Source: Bin5 sp965208965 (GTDB taxonomy: Bacteria; Chloroflexota; Anaerolineae; Caldilineales; Caldilineaceae). Taken from it: a stretch of 64,000 bases of DNA. This document shows positions 17,713 to 28,600 of this stretch, one piece after another; the stretch's first letter is position 1; each line of letters opens with the position of its first letter. Location: positions 2,232,001 to 2,296,000 of the forward strand of contig OZ242384.1 of NCBI GenBank assembly GCA_965208965.1. The letters are read 5' to 3'. Below the pieces are notes generated by a model. That model searched no databases and was not told where the DNA came from. It saw nothing but the letters and a program-made list of their open reading frames with translations. Made by a program: the position numbers and the translations under genes.

Positions 17713-19383
17713 ATGAGGCCCAACGTGGATCAGACCAGGACCCGCAAGAAACTCATCGAAGTCGCCCTCCCTCTCGACGCCATCAACGCCGCATCCGCCC
17801 GCGAAAAATCGATCCGCCACGGCCACCCCAGCACCTTGCACCTCTGGTGGGCGCGCCGCCCGCTGGCCGCGGCCCGCGCCGTCCTCTTCGCCCAACTGGT
17901 CGACGACCCCTCCGACCTGCCGGAAGAGTTCCCCACCGAGGAGGAACAGAAGAAAGAACGGGACCGCCTCTTCGAGATCATCGAGGAACTGGTGCTGTGG
18001 GAGAACACCACCAACGAGCGCGTGCTGGAGGAAGCGCGCGCAGAGATCCGCAAAAGCTGGCGCCGCGCCTGCGCCGACAACCGCAACCACCCCCGCGCCG
18101 CCGAACTGTTCGACCCGGAAAAACTGCCCGCCTTCCACGACCCCTTCGCCGGCGGCGGCGCCATCCCCCTCGAAGCCCAGCGCCTCGGTCTTGAAAGCTA
18201 TGCCAGTGACCTCAACCCCGTCGCCGTCCTCATCAACAAGGCCATGATCGAGATCCCGCCCATGTTCGCCGGTCTGCCGCCGGTCAACCCTGAGAGCAAC
18301 GTCGGCCAGGTCGGCATCAGCGCGGCCTGGAAAGGCGCCACCGGCCTCGCCGAAGACGTACGCTATTACGGCAAATGGATGCGCGACGAGGCCGAGAAAC
18401 GCATCGGCCATCTCTACCCCAAGGTCGAGGTCACGGAGGAGATGGCCGATGAGCGCCCCGACCTGGAACGCTATGTAGGCCGCAAACTCACAGTAATCGC
18501 CTGGCTGTGGGCACGCACCGTCCGCAGCCCTAATCCGGCCTTCGCCGATGTGGAGGTCCCGCTCGCAACAACCTTCATCCTATCGAAAAAGAAGGGTAAG
18601 GAGGCTTACGTCGAACCGACAAATGAGGCCGGCGCGTATCACTTCATCGTAAAGGCTGGGACGCCGCCGGAGTACGCTAAGAGGGGCACGAAATCCGGCG
18701 GAAGTGGAAGTGTCTTTCTGTGTCTTATGTCGGGTGTCCCAATGCCGTTTGACTTTCTGCGTTCTGAAGCGAAAGTAGGGGGAATGGGTGCCCGTCTGAT
18801 GGCTATTGTTGCTGAAGGTGATCAAGGCAGGGTCTATCTATCGCCAACTGCGGAACATGAATCAGTCGCCCTGAGTGCCACGCCTGAAGACTCGCCGGAA
18901 ACAGACTTGCCCGAACAAGCGCTCGGATTCCGAGTGCAACAGTACGGCATGTCGAAGTGGCGCGACCTCTTCACCGACCGCCAGTTGGTGGCGCTGACCA
19001 CCTTCTCCGACTTGGTAAGCGAAGCCAGCGAACGCATTCGCCTCGACGCGGTCGCCGCCGGCCTGCCGGACGATGGCGTTCCTTTGAGAGAAGGCGGCGT
19101 CGGCGCGACGGCGTACGCTGAGGCGATTGGTGTGTACTTGGGAATGTGTGTAAGTCGGCAGACAAACAGATCGGCTACACTGAACTTCTGGGATACGAGG
19201 GGAGGAAATGTTCAGCAGATATTTGCCCGGCAGGCACTTGCTATGACTTGGGATTTTGCTGAAAGCAATCCCTTTAGTAACTCAACTGGAAACTTTACGG
19301 GCCAAGTTGGATTTCTGGCGAAAGTGCTAGTACTACAACCGCATATTAGGTGGTTGCAGTGGGGCTGGAATGACAGAGAGTAA
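17713..19383 (+). pseudogene. DUF1156 DNA methyltransferase, 5' part (interrupted by IS701-family element)
   Basis: The first 539 codons of a DUF1156 adenine-type DNA methyltransferase. DUF1156 signatures are KLIEVALPLDAINAASARE and STLHLWWARRPLAAARA; the S-adenosylmethionine-binding motif DPFAGGGAIPLEA lies near residue 143. The true gene is broken after the CTAG at 19327-19330; the last 17 residues are encoded by the insertion element. Removal of the element and one CTAG copy restores an unbroken 969-residue frame with the 3' part. DUF1156 methylases accompany DUF499 ATPases in anti-phage loci and probably mark self DNA. As it stands the protein lacks its DPPY catalytic motif. Confidence 0.9.
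19327..19330. repeat. IS target-site duplication, left copy (CTAG)
   Basis: CTAG directly abuts the left inverted repeat; the same four bases abut the right one. In the methyltransferase frame it supplies a Leu codon plus one base. Confidence 0.9.
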
Positions 19384-20821
19384 CGAGCGGCGTCTGTAGT
19401 GACATTGACGCGCTTGTAGGCGTCTGGCGCGGCGCCAGTGGGACCAGGCAAGACGTAAGGGGGGCGAACGCGGTGGCAAGGGCAAGGCGATTTCGAGCAG
19501 ACGCCGGATTTCAGGCACGGTCAATTCGGCCAGAAAGGATTCAGGCCCCCCTTTTTCTGGTTGCGTCTGAGACGGAGCCAGGCGAGCCATACATGTGCCA
19601 TCATCGAGAGTGTAATGTGTCGATACCAACTGGGCCAATAGCGAACCTCATAGTGGTCGAGGCCGGTTTCGCCTTTGGCCTCTTCGAAACACTGTTCAAT
19701 GGTATAGCGAGTCGAGGCGACCTGGGCCAGGGTCAGCAGCGCAGTGTCAGGCGGCGCATTGGAGAGAAAGTAGGCGTGTTCGTGCGGCTTGGTCAGCGAA
19801 CGTCGCACCAGGAGCCAGCTGTCCCTTCCCGGCATCTGGTCTTGATTTTCCACGATCCGCTGGCAGGCCCAGTCGTAGATGCGAACTCCCTTTTCCCCTG
19901 CCGCGACCTGCAGAGGTTGCCAACGGCTGTCAGGCCAGGATGCGACCAGCGCCGGGATCCGCACCAGGCGTGCGCTTTCATCGAGAACGCGCGCTTTGAA
20001 CGGTTTGCGACCGCGTCCCTTCCAAGCAGGGACGCCTACCTCGGGGCGCGCCAGCCATACGCTGTTATGAGCCCCCACCGCAAACACATACCAACGACCA
20101 CTTTCGGCCACGGCATTGCGCAGCGCACGCGTCTCACCGTAGACCTCATCTGCCGTCACCCAGCGCATCGGCACGTCCAGCCGCCACGCATGGCGCAACA
20201 TCGCAACCGCCAGTTCACCCTTGGTGGCAAAACCGACGTCGGCAGGCACTTTCGCTTCCTTACAGCGCTCTCTGTCCGCACACCATGCCTCAGGCAGATA
20301 GAGCCGTCGGTCCAGAAAGGTATGGCCCCGCACCGTCGCATAGGTCAGGAATACACCCAACTGACAGTTCTCCACCTTGCCAGCCGTTCCACTATACTGA
20401 CGCTGTACGCCCGCCGATTTTACCCCCTTCTTGAGAAATCCCGTCTCGTCGACCACACCGATGCCTTCCCCATCGCCGAACCCCTCTATCACAAATCGCT
20501 GCAACGCATCTCGCACCGCTTCTGCATCCCACTTCGTCTTGTACAGCAATCGTTGCGTCGCATCCGGCCTCTTGTCGCCCACCGCTTCCGCCAACCGCCA
20601 GCCATTCTTCCGCTCCACCGGCGACACCAACCCTTGCAGATACTTCACCGCCTGCTCCTGTACCTCTCTACGTCCAAACAGCGAGGAAAACTGACTGTGA
20701 AACGCTTCGAAGTCGTCCGCCCATTCGTCCAGTTCGCTCAGTTCCATAGCGCCTCCAGCTCGGCTTGCTTTCTCTCATTATCGCCGAAGGAACCCTCTTC
20801 GATCAATGTGCGGTTGTAGTA
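19331..20821 (-). mobile_element. IS701-family insertion sequence, 1491 bp, complete
   Basis: Terminal inverted repeats TACTACAACCGCA (left) and its complement TGCGGTTGTAGTA (right) bound the element. It is flanked by a 4-bp target duplication CTAG at 19327-19330 and 20822-20825. IS701-family elements are known to duplicate a 4-bp YTAR-type target, which CTAG fits. It carries one transposase gene on the minus strand and interrupts the DUF1156 methyltransferase gene. Intact ends, an intact transposase and a perfect duplication indicate a recent insertion. Confidence 0.92.
19521..20747 (-). CDS. IS701-family DDE transposase
   Basis: A 408-residue transposase. The DDE triad is recognisable: first Asp in GIGVVDETGFLKKG, second in WVTADEVYGE, and Glu in CFEEAKGETGLDHYEVR. 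The N-terminal region FGRREVQEQAVKYLQGL is typical of IS701 transposases. Length is normal and no frame damage is seen, so it is probably active. Its orientation is opposite to the interrupted methyltransferase gene. Confidence 0.95.
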   Translation of the reverse strand: MELSELDEWADDFEAFHSQFSSLFGRREVQEQAVKYLQGLVSPVERKNGWRLAEAVGDKRPDATQRLLYKTKWDAEAVRDALQRFVIEGFGDGEGIGVVDETGFLKKGVKSAGVQRQYSGTAGKVENCQLGVFLTYATVRGHTFLDRRLYLPEAWCADRERCKEAKVPADVGFATKGELAVAMLRHAWRLDVPMRWVTADEVYGETRALRNAVAESGRWYVFAVGAHNSVWLARPEVGVPAWKGRGRKPFKARVLDESARLVRIPALVASWPDSRWQPLQVAAGEKGVRIYDWACQRIVENQDQMPGRDSWLLVRRSLTKPHEHAYFLSNAPPDTALLTLAQVASTRYTIEQCFEEAKGETGLDHYEVRYWPSWYRHITLSMMAHVWLAWLRLRRNQKKGGLNPFWPN

Positions 20822-20825
20822 CTAG
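20822..20825. repeat. IS target-site duplication, right copy (CTAG)
   Basis: CTAG immediately after the right inverted repeat, matching the left copy. Confidence 0.9.
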
Positions 20826-22117
20826 AGGTTTCCATTTCTTCATTTGCTACCGGCATGAGTCAGCAGCTTGAGGCACAGTCCCAGGGAGTAAGCGTAGACA
20901 AGATGGTCTCTACTGATCCTCCTTACTATGACAACATCGGGTATGCTGACCTATCGGACTTTTTCTATGTCTGGCTTCGTCGCTCCATCCGACAGATTTA
21001 TCCCACGCTCTTTGCTACACTTGCAGTTCCAAAATTCGAAGAATTGGTCGCCACGCCATACCGGCATAATGGTAGCAAAGAGAAGGCAGAATCATTTTTT
21101 ATGGATGGCATGACGAAGGCCATGCTGCGCCTCGCGGAGCAGACTCATCCGGCAGTTCTGGTTACGATCTACTATGCCTTCAAACAGTCCGAAAAAAAAG
21201 GTGATGCGGGTAGCACAAGTACTGGATGGGAAACATTCTTAGAAGCGGTGATAGATGCTGGGTTTGCGATTTGTGGGACTTGGCCCATGCGTACGGAATA
21301 CACAGGCAATCTAAAGATTAGCGTGAATGCATTGGCGTCCAGCATTGTTCTTGTTTGTCGGAAACGCGCAGCCAATGCGCCGATGGTCACCCGCCGTGAA
21401 TTCGTTGACGCGCTCAAAGAGGAACTGCCCGCAGCCCTGCGCACCATGCAAGTCGGCAACATCGCGCCGGTGGATCTGGCCCAGGCCGCCATCGGACCCG
21501 GAATGGCAGTATTCAGCCGCTACGCTCGTGTCCTCGACGTCAATGGAAACGCTCTTACTGTACGCGACGCCCTCTCGTTAATCAACCAGGCGTTGGACGA
21601 GATGCTAGCGGATCAGGAGGGCGACTTCGACGTCGATACGCGTTGGGCTGTTGCTTGGTTCGAGCAAGTGGGCTTCAACACTGACTCATTCGGCGTAGCC
21701 GAGACGCTCATAACAGCCAAAAATACTAGTGATTCTGGTTTGATCGAGGCCGGCATCGTAGAATCTGGTGGGGGCAAGATGCGCCTGCTCCGCCCCGAAG
21801 AATTCCCCGACGACTGGGATCCCGAAACCGACACCCGTTGCACCGTCTGGGAAATGGTCCATCATCTCATCCGCGTACACAGCCAGTCCGGCGAGGCAGG
21901 AGCCGCCGAGTTGCTGGCCAAGCTGCGCGCTGACGCCGAGTCCGCCCGCGAACTCGCCTACCGCCTCTACCGCATCTGCGAACAGAAGAACCGCGCCCAG
22001 GAAGCCTTGGGGTATAATGCCCTCGTACAAAGCTGGCCGGAGATCGCCCGCCTGGCGCGCGAGCGGCCACGGGTCGAGCAGGCAACGCTGATCGGCGGGG
22101 CTGGAACGATACAGTGA
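20826..22117 (+). pseudogene. DUF1156 DNA methyltransferase, 3' part
   Basis: The remaining ~430 codons of the interrupted methyltransferase. The catalytic motif STDPPYYDNIGYADLSDFFYVW (DPPY) lies just after the break, followed by the substrate-side segments TYY-like VTIYYAFKQ and WPMRTE. The original frame continues directly from the 5' part (codon CTA, then G joined to AG). If translated alone it would need an internal start such as ATG 20855, and it would lack the cofactor-binding motif. Its stop overlaps the next gene's GTG start by 4 bp, so translation of the downstream operon may be affected by the break. Confidence 0.9.
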
Positions 22118-22431
22118 CGACCGAAACAGTTATCGATACTATGGTAGAGCGCATCGTCGCCCGCTTCCAGCCGGCGCGCATCCTGCTCTTCGGCTCGCGG
22201 GCGCGCGGCACGGACAACCGCTGGAGTGACGTCGACCTGCTCGTCGTCATGGAAGAGGTAGCGGACAAACGCCATGCCGCGGTCGAGATGCGGCGGGCGT
22301 TGAGCGACCTGCCGGTCAGCAAAGATATCATCGTGACGACGCCGGAGGAGATTGCCCGCCGCGGCCACATCGTTGGAACTGTCCTTCGCGCCGCGCTGCG
22401 CGAGGGGAAGGTCGTGTATGAACGGACCTGA
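22114..22431 (+). CDS. MNT-type nucleotidyltransferase domain protein
   Basis: A 105-residue minimal nucleotidyltransferase: ILLFGSRARGTDNRWSDVDLLVV carries the GSxxxG motif (about residues 27-32) and the DxD catalytic pair (about 39-41). MNT proteins usually act as antitoxins that AMPylate a HEPN RNase encoded next door. No free HEPN gene follows; instead the DUF499 protein at the operon's end begins with a HEPN domain. Start GTG overlaps the methyltransferase stop (GTGA). Confidence 0.88.
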   Translation: MTTETVIDTMVERIVARFQPARILLFGSRARGTDNRWSDVDLLVVMEEVADKRHAAVEMRRALSDLPVSKDIIVTTPEEIARRGHIVGTVLRAALREGKVVYERT

Positions 22432-22509
22432 TATAGTCGTGCAAGAGGTCCAATGATGGCTGCAATGCTGCCGAACAATCAACGATCCGGAACTCATGTG
22501 TGAGGTAAA

Positions 22510-22983
22510 ATGGCTGTAACCTTTACGGATCAAGAAATAATCGCGCTGATGGGCGAACGGAAGACTCTTCCCACGAACTGGCCTGCGCAAATCAACCTAC
22601 GTCAAAAACTGGGACATAAGGAATGTTTTATTGATATCGCAGGGGAATCGGGGAGTGATTTTCGTCTGATCCTACGGCAGAATCGATTTATTTGGGTTGA
22701 CTTTTCGATTATTCTGACGCATCGAATCCCCCAGTCCAATCAGCTGTTTCGTCTGCGGCGTTGCAATGGAAAGAGCCATCCACATACCAACCACATTGAA
22801 GGAGTTTCTTTCTACGACTTTCATATCCATATGGCAACCGAGAGGTATCAGTCAATTGGTTCACGCGAAGACACCTATGCCGAGGTCACTGCTGAGTACA
22901 GCGACTTTGCCGGGGCGCTCAACTGTATGTTAAGGGACGGAAACTTTGTTTTTCCGCCAAGCAGTCAGATGGGCCTTCTCTAA
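22510..22983 (+). CDS. Conserved protein of the DUF6978 type
   Basis: A 157-residue protein of unknown function. Conserved-looking segments are LRRCNGKSHPHTNHIEG, FYDFHIHMATERYQ and YAEVTAEYSDFAGAL, which match my recollection of DUF6978 proteins; the family name is given with caution. It is 12 bp before a DUF1828 gene, a pairing seen in other genomes, which suggests the two act together. Base composition is clearly less GC-rich than the helicase and DUF499 genes, a hint of separate acquisition. Confidence 0.6.
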   Translation: MAVTFTDQEIIALMGERKTLPTNWPAQINLRQKLGHKECFIDIAGESGSDFRLILRQNRFIWVDFSIILTHRIPQSNQLFRLRRCNGKSHPHTNHIEGVSFYDFHIHMATERYQSIGSREDTYAEVTAEYSDFAGALNCMLRDGNFVFPPSSQMGLL

Positions 22984-22995
22984 AGGAGCGATGTC

Positions 22996-23784
22996 ATGTT
23001 GACCGACACAATTGAGAAGGAGTTCAGGAAAAAGGTCTCCTCTGAGATTTGGTTGGAGGAGGAAGGAAAGAAACGCTTCCGGGTCTTCACGCCTTTTCGC
23101 TTTGATGATGGCGATCACTTGTCGATCGTCCTGAAGCAGGACGAGGCCCGCTGGGTGCTGTCGGATGAGGCGCATACCTACATGCACCTTTCGTACGACA
23201 TTGACGTAGAGGCTCTGCAGAGTGGCACTCGCCAGAAGATTATCTCCAACGCTTTGTCGGTCTTTCAGGTCGAAGATCGTGAAGGGGAACTCTTGCTGGA
23301 AGTTTCGAACGGTGGGTATGGTGACGCGCTCTTTTCGTTCGTACAAGCCTTGCTGAGAATCACTGATGTTTCGTACCTATCACGTGAGCGCGTCCGAACT
23401 ACATTTGTGGATGACTTCCAGGCGCTCCTCAAGGAGAAAGTGCCTGAAGATCGCCTGTTCTTCAAATGGCACGATCCGCAAAACGATCCGCAGGCTATGT
23501 ACATGGTTGACTGTCACATAAATGGAATGCCCCGACCGCTTTTTGTCCACGCCCTGGATGGTGATGGGAAGACGCGGGATGCGACCATTGCTCTGCTACA
23601 GTTTGAAAGGTGGGGTTTGGAGTTCCAGTCGCTCGTTATTTTTGAAGATCAGGAGAAGATCAATCGCAAGGTTTTAGCGCGCCTTAGTGATGTCTGTGGA
23701 ACACAGTTTTCCAGTCTCACTGGCAACCATGAGAGGATTGAACGCTTTCTCAGAGAGGCAATTGCAAACGGACGTGTAGGTTAG
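22996..23784 (+). CDS. DUF1828 (and DUF1829) domain protein
   Basis: A 262-residue protein. The N-terminal half, with VFTPFRFDDGDHLSIVLK and WVLSDEAHTYMHLSYDID, matches DUF1828. The C-terminal half (KTRDATIALLQFERWG, VIFEDQEKINRKVLARL) resembles DUF1829. Such proteins occur in phage and mobile-element defence contexts; no enzymatic residues can be assigned. It has a good ribosome-binding site (AAAGGAG) and follows the DUF6978-type gene by 12 bp. Function unknown. Confidence 0.75.
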   Translation: MLTDTIEKEFRKKVSSEIWLEEEGKKRFRVFTPFRFDDGDHLSIVLKQDEARWVLSDEAHTYMHLSYDIDVEALQSGTRQKIISNALSVFQVEDREGELLLEVSNGGYGDALFSFVQALLRITDVSYLSRERVRTTFVDDFQALLKEKVPEDRLFFKWHDPQNDPQAMYMVDCHINGMPRPLFVHALDGDGKTRDATIALLQFERWGLEFQSLVIFEDQEKINRKVLARLSDVCGTQFSSLTGNHERIERFLREAIANGRVG

Positions 23785-23843
23785 TGGCCTTGGATTCACA
23801 AGATCACGTACACGCGCAGGCGCGTGTATGGAGCAGAGAGAAT

Positions 23844-24956
23844 ATGGACGACAATCCGAATGGCAGCGGCCTGCCGCTTCCTGATCTCTATATCGAGAAC
23901 TTCCGCGGCATCAGGAAACTGTCGATTCCACGCCTGGGGCGGGTGACGCTGCTGGCGGGGCGCAACGGCGTGGGCAAGACGACGGCGCTGGACGCCATAA
24001 GAGTCTACGCGGCGCGCGGTCGCCATCAAGTACTGGCCCAAATCCTGGATGTTCGCGACGAGATCACCACGCCCAGAGACCCAAGCGAAGACGGACCGGT
24101 TCAAGTCGACTGGGCGGCTTTGTTCCACGGGAGGAGTATCTCCGCGAATACCTATCTATCAATCGGCTCAAGAGAAAAGACAGATCAACTCAGAATTGAA
24201 GCGACTATCATAGATTATGCGCATCCTGCATTTTCCCATGTGCCGCCGAGACTCCTGCAGCGCCTTTCGGGAGACCGTCTGCGGGCATTTGAAGTCGATT
24301 ACCAGGGCCAAGGGTATTTTCTCATTCCCTTTGGCTATGGCGGAAGTCTTCCCGGCGCCAAAGAGATGCTGCCGGAGATCAAGTACGAATTTGTGGGGCC
24401 GGGTTTGCTGGCCCTGTCCGATGTGGGCCGAATCTGGAACAAAATCGCGCTGACCGATGACGAGGAGCAGATCACCCGGACGATTGGTTTGATTTACGGC
24501 CTTGAAGTCGGCCGCGTCGGCGTGATCGGCGATGATGTGCGCGAGAACGGGGGGGACAGGCTGCGGGTCATCGTCAGGTTCAAGAGCGATAAGCGTCCAG
24601 TACCGTTGCGAAGTCTCGGCGAAGGCGCGATACGGCTGTTCGGCGTCGCCTTGGCGCTCGCCAACAGCCGCGACGGTTTCCTGCTTATCGACGAAGCGGA
24701 GAACGGGATTCACCACTCCGTACAGCGAGACTTCTGGCGTATGGTAATGCAGACCGCCCATCAAAACAACGTCCAAGTTTTCGCCACGACGCACAGTTGG
24801 GACTGCGTCCGGGGCTTCGCCCAAGCGGCCGTAGAAAATGAGAACGTCGAAGGCGTACTGGTGCGTCTCGAAAAGGAAGATGACGGGCTGCGCGCCGTCC
24901 GCTACTCCGAGCGCAGACTGAAAATCGCTGCCGACCAGAGAATCGAAGTCAGGTAA
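23844..24956 (+). CDS. AAA family ATPase (OLD-like), partner of a TOPRIM-type protein
   Basis: About 370 residues. IENFRGIRKLSIPRLG precedes Walker A AGRNGVGKTTALDAI. The signature-like region is SLGEGAIRLFGVALALA, Walker B is FLLIDEAENGIHHS, and the switch His is in ATTHSWDC. This is the ATPase half of an OLD nuclease with the TOPRIM half on a separate chain, encoded 4 bp downstream. The frame is open from GTG 23784, overlapping the previous stop, but ATG 23844 gives the shorter conserved N-terminus. Two-chain ATPase-TOPRIM systems such as PARIS sense phage proteins; a similar role here is inference. Confidence 0.85.
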   Translation: MDDNPNGSGLPLPDLYIENFRGIRKLSIPRLGRVTLLAGRNGVGKTTALDAIRVYAARGRHQVLAQILDVRDEITTPRDPSEDGPVQVDWAALFHGRSISANTYLSIGSREKTDQLRIEATIIDYAHPAFSHVPPRLLQRLSGDRLRAFEVDYQGQGYFLIPFGYGGSLPGAKEMLPEIKYEFVGPGLLALSDVGRIWNKIALTDDEEQITRTIGLIYGLEVGRVGVIGDDVRENGGDRLRVIVRFKSDKRPVPLRSLGEGAIRLFGVALALANSRDGFLLIDEAENGIHHSVQRDFWRMVMQTAHQNNVQVFATTHSWDCVRGFAQAAVENENVEGVLVRLEKEDDGLRAVRYSERRLKIAADQRIEVR

Positions 24957-24960
24957 CGCA

Positions 24961-25605
24961 ATGCAAGAATCCGCCTCTCACCCCCGAGTACTGCTTGTAG
25001 AAGGGCCGGATGACAAGCACGTCGTTATACATCTCAGTGAACGCAGCGGGTTGGCACCGAATTTCACAGTCGTTGAGAAGGAAGGGAAGGATTCGCTGCT
25101 CGATTCGATCGAAGTTGAGGTCGACATACCGGGGCGCACAGTCCTTGGCATCATGCTGGATGCAAATGACGATCTGGACGCCCGCTGGCAAGCGGTGACC
25201 GACAGGCTGAACAGGTTGCGGCGGGAAGACCACTTCGATCTTCCCGACCTGCCTGCTAAACCTGAGCCTGGCGGGACCATCATCGATGGCAGACTGCGCA
25301 TCGGTATCTGGCTGATGCCCGATAACCGTTCGACTGGAGAACTCGAAGACTTCGTTGGCAGCATGATTCCATCCGGCGATCCGGTTTGGCCGCGGGCCGA
25401 AGACTTTATCGACGGCATTCCACCAGATGATCGTAAGTTTGCGCCCGGCAAAATCCAGCGGGCCAAAGTCCACGCCTGGCTGGCGACTGGAGAGTCTCCC
25501 CGCCCAATGGGCTTGTCGATCAGGGCTGGGGACCTGGACACCAGCGCGTCAAACAGCACTACTTTCGTAAACTGGCTGCGAGAACTGTTCAAAGAAATGT
25601 CGTAA
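24961..25605 (+). CDS. DUF3226 TOPRIM-related protein
   Basis: A 214-residue protein. LLVEGPDDKHVV carries the first TOPRIM acidic residue (Glu near residue 14); LGIMLDANDDLDARW carries the DxD-like acidic cluster (near 66-72); and GELEDFVGSMI follows. DUF3226 is a TOPRIM-fold family, thus a candidate Mg-dependent nuclease. It is 4 bp downstream of the ATPase gene and 13 bp before the DUF499 gene. It would be the effector of the ATPase pair by analogy with OLD, Gabija and PARIS. Confidence 0.8.
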   Translation: MQESASHPRVLLVEGPDDKHVVIHLSERSGLAPNFTVVEKEGKDSLLDSIEVEVDIPGRTVLGIMLDANDDLDARWQAVTDRLNRLRREDHFDLPDLPAKPEPGGTIIDGRLRIGIWLMPDNRSTGELEDFVGSMIPSGDPVWPRAEDFIDGIPPDDRKFAPGKIQRAKVHAWLATGESPRPMGLSIRAGDLDTSASNSTTFVNWLRELFKEMS

Positions 25606-25618
25606 GCGAGAATGTTCT

Positions 25619-28600
25619 ATGGCAACCACCAATCGAGAACGCGTCGGCCTCGCGCTGGAACTCCTCAAGAGCGGTCTGGGGCCCTACGTTTCGCGGGAGT
25701 TTATCGCCCGCCACAAGGGGCAGGCCAAAGCAGAACTGGAGCGAATCTTCGACAGACCCCATGACCAGAGACGCATCTTTTCCCACACCGAGCCGACCAG
25801 GCCGTTCCATCACATGGATGTCACCGACCTGCTGCGCGTGATGTGGGTGTCGTGGAACGACGTCTTCTCCTTGACCTTGGGCCGCATGGAACGCAGTCTT
25901 GTGAGCGAGTTGCGCGAGTATCGCAACGCATGGGCGCACCAGGAACGGTTCTCCGGTGACGACACGATCCGCATGCTCGACTCCGCTCAGCGGCTGTTAA
26001 CGGCCGTTTCCTCCAAGCAGGCGTCCCAGGTCGAAAAGATGAAGAGTGAGCTGCAGCGCCTGCGCTTTGACGAACAGGCCCGCAGCCAGCGCCGCCGCGC
26101 CGCAGCCTCCGTCACCGCGACCGCCGCCGGCCTGCCCGCCTGGCGCGACGTAGTCAATCCCCACCCCGACGTCGCCAGTGGCCACTACCAGCAGGCCGAG
26201 TTCGCCGCCGACCTCTGGCAGGTGCACCTGGGAGAGGGCTCCCCTGAGTATCGCAACCCGACCGAATTCTTCCGCCGCACCTACCTGACCCAAAGCCTGA
26301 GCGGCCTCCTCGCAAATGGACTGCGCCGCCTCAGCGGCCACGGCGGCGAGCCCGTCGTCCAGCTGCAGACCAACTTCGGCGGCGGCAAGACCCACTCCAT
26401 GCTCGCCCTCTATCACCTCTTCTCCGGCGCCCAGCCCGGAGAGCTGGACGGCATCGACGACATCATGCAGACGGCAGATGTGACCGAACTACCGCAGGTC
26501 AATCGAGTCGTCCTCGTAGGCAACCGCATCTCCCCCGGCAACCCCGTCACCAAGCCGGACGGCACCGAGGTGCGCACACTGTGGGGCGAGCTTGCCTGGC
26601 AACTGGGCCACGCCGCCGGCGGCCCGGAAGAGGCCCGCGCCGCCTTCGAACGCGTGCGAGCTGACGACGAGAGCGCCACCAATCCCGGCGACGCCCTCCG
26701 CAAACTGTTGACCGAATACGGCCCGGCACTCATCCTCATCGACGAGTGGGTTGCCTACGCCCGCCAGCTACACGACGAGGACGACCTGCCCGCCGGCTCT
26801 TTCGAAACCCACTTCACCTTTGCCCAGAATCTTTCCGAGTCTGCTACACTTCCGCCTAACTGCCTCCTCGTTATCAGCCTGCCCGCGTCCGACCTGCCCA
26901 GCGACCACACCGCAACCGACGATATCGAGGTCGGCGGCGTGCGCGGGCGCGAGGCCTTGGCCCGGCTGAGCAATGTGCTTGGACGCGTCGACTCCTCCTG
27001 GCGTCCAGCCAGCGCCGACGAGAGCTTTGAAATCGTCCGCCGCCGTCTCTTCCAGCAGATTTCAGGCGACAGCTACACCACCCGCGACAATGTCGCCCGC
27101 GCCTACCTCGACCTCTACCGCGCCAAGGCAGATGATTTTCCTGCCGCAACGAAGGAGGCCGACTATGAAAAGCGCATGCGCGAGGCCTACCCGATCCACC
27201 CCGAGGTCTTCGAGCGCCTCTATTCCGACTGGTCCACTTTGCCCAGCTTCCAGCGCACCCGCGGCGTACTGCGCCTCATGGCCGCCGTAATCCATACCTT
27301 GTGGGAGTCAGGCGACCGCAATCCGCTCATCCTCCCGGCCAGCATCCCACTGGACGACGCCCGCGTGCAGTTCGAGATGACCCGCTATCTGCCCGCAAAC
27401 TGGGCGCCCGTCATCGAGCGCGACATTGACGGCCCCGGTTCCCGGCCGGTTCAACTCGACGGAACAGTCACCAATCTCGGCCGCCACAACGCCTGCCGCC
27501 GCGTGGCCCGCACCGTCTTTCTCGGCTCCGCGCCCACGCCTGCCGCCGCCAACCAGGGCCTGGATGAACGCCGCATCAAGCTCGGCTGCGCAATGCCGGG
27601 CGAAAGCGTCTCCGACTTCGGCGACGCCCTGCGCCGCCTGGCCGACAGCGCCACCTACCTCTACCGCGACGGCACGCGCTACTGGTACTCGACCCAGCCG
27701 ACCGTGATCAACCTGGCCGCCGATCGCGCAGAGGAGCTGCGCCGCGACCCGCACAAGGTGGAGCGCGAAATCGAAAGACGGCTACGCGACGATCTGAAGG
27801 CAAAGGGCGAATTCAGGCGCGTTCACCTCTTCCCCGATTCCGGGCAAGACGTCCAGGATGATATGGAAGTAGGGTTGGTCGTGCTTGGCGTACAGGCCAC
27901 CCACACCAGCGGTACCGAGGCCAGCCCGGCCTTAAGCGCCGCCAACGACATCCTCGAGTCCAGGGGTACCGTGCCCCGCCTCTTCCGCAACGCGCTCCTC
28001 TTCCTGGCCGCTGACGAAGCCCGACACCAGGACCTCGACCAGGCAGGCAGGCGCTACCTGGCCTGGCGCTCGATTCTCGACGACCGCGAATCGCTCGACC
28101 TGCCGCCGCACCAGGTGCGCCAGGCCGAACAGCAGGCTGAATCTGCCGACGGCACCGTCAACGCCCGCATCGGCGAGACCTTCCAGTGGCTGCTCGTCCC
28201 CAGCCAAAAGAGACCCCAGGCGCCCATGGAGTGGCAGAAGATCCGCCTGCGGGGTTCAGGTCCCCTAGCACAGCAGGCCAGCCGCCGCCTCCTCAATGAC
28301 GAAATGCTCGTGACATCCATGGCCGGGACCCGTCTCCGCATGGAGCTGGACCGCGTGCCGCTCTGGCGCGGGGATCACGTTGACGTGCGCCAGCTTGTGG
28401 ATGACTTCGCCCGCTACATCTATTTGCCCCGCCTGCAGCAACCAGACGTCCTGCTCGGCGCTATCACCGATGGCGTGTCGCTGATAACCTGGACGCAGGA
28501 CTCGTTCGCCTTTGGCGATGGGTACGACGAAGACAAGGAACGCTATCCCGGTCTACGCGCCGGGCAGGGGCTGTTCATCAATGAGACTTCGGCAGGTCTG

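Noticed and set aside
19473..20819. Plus-strand frame of 448 codons across the insertion element
   Set aside because: Antisense of the IS701 transposase; the DDE motifs are on the minus strand.
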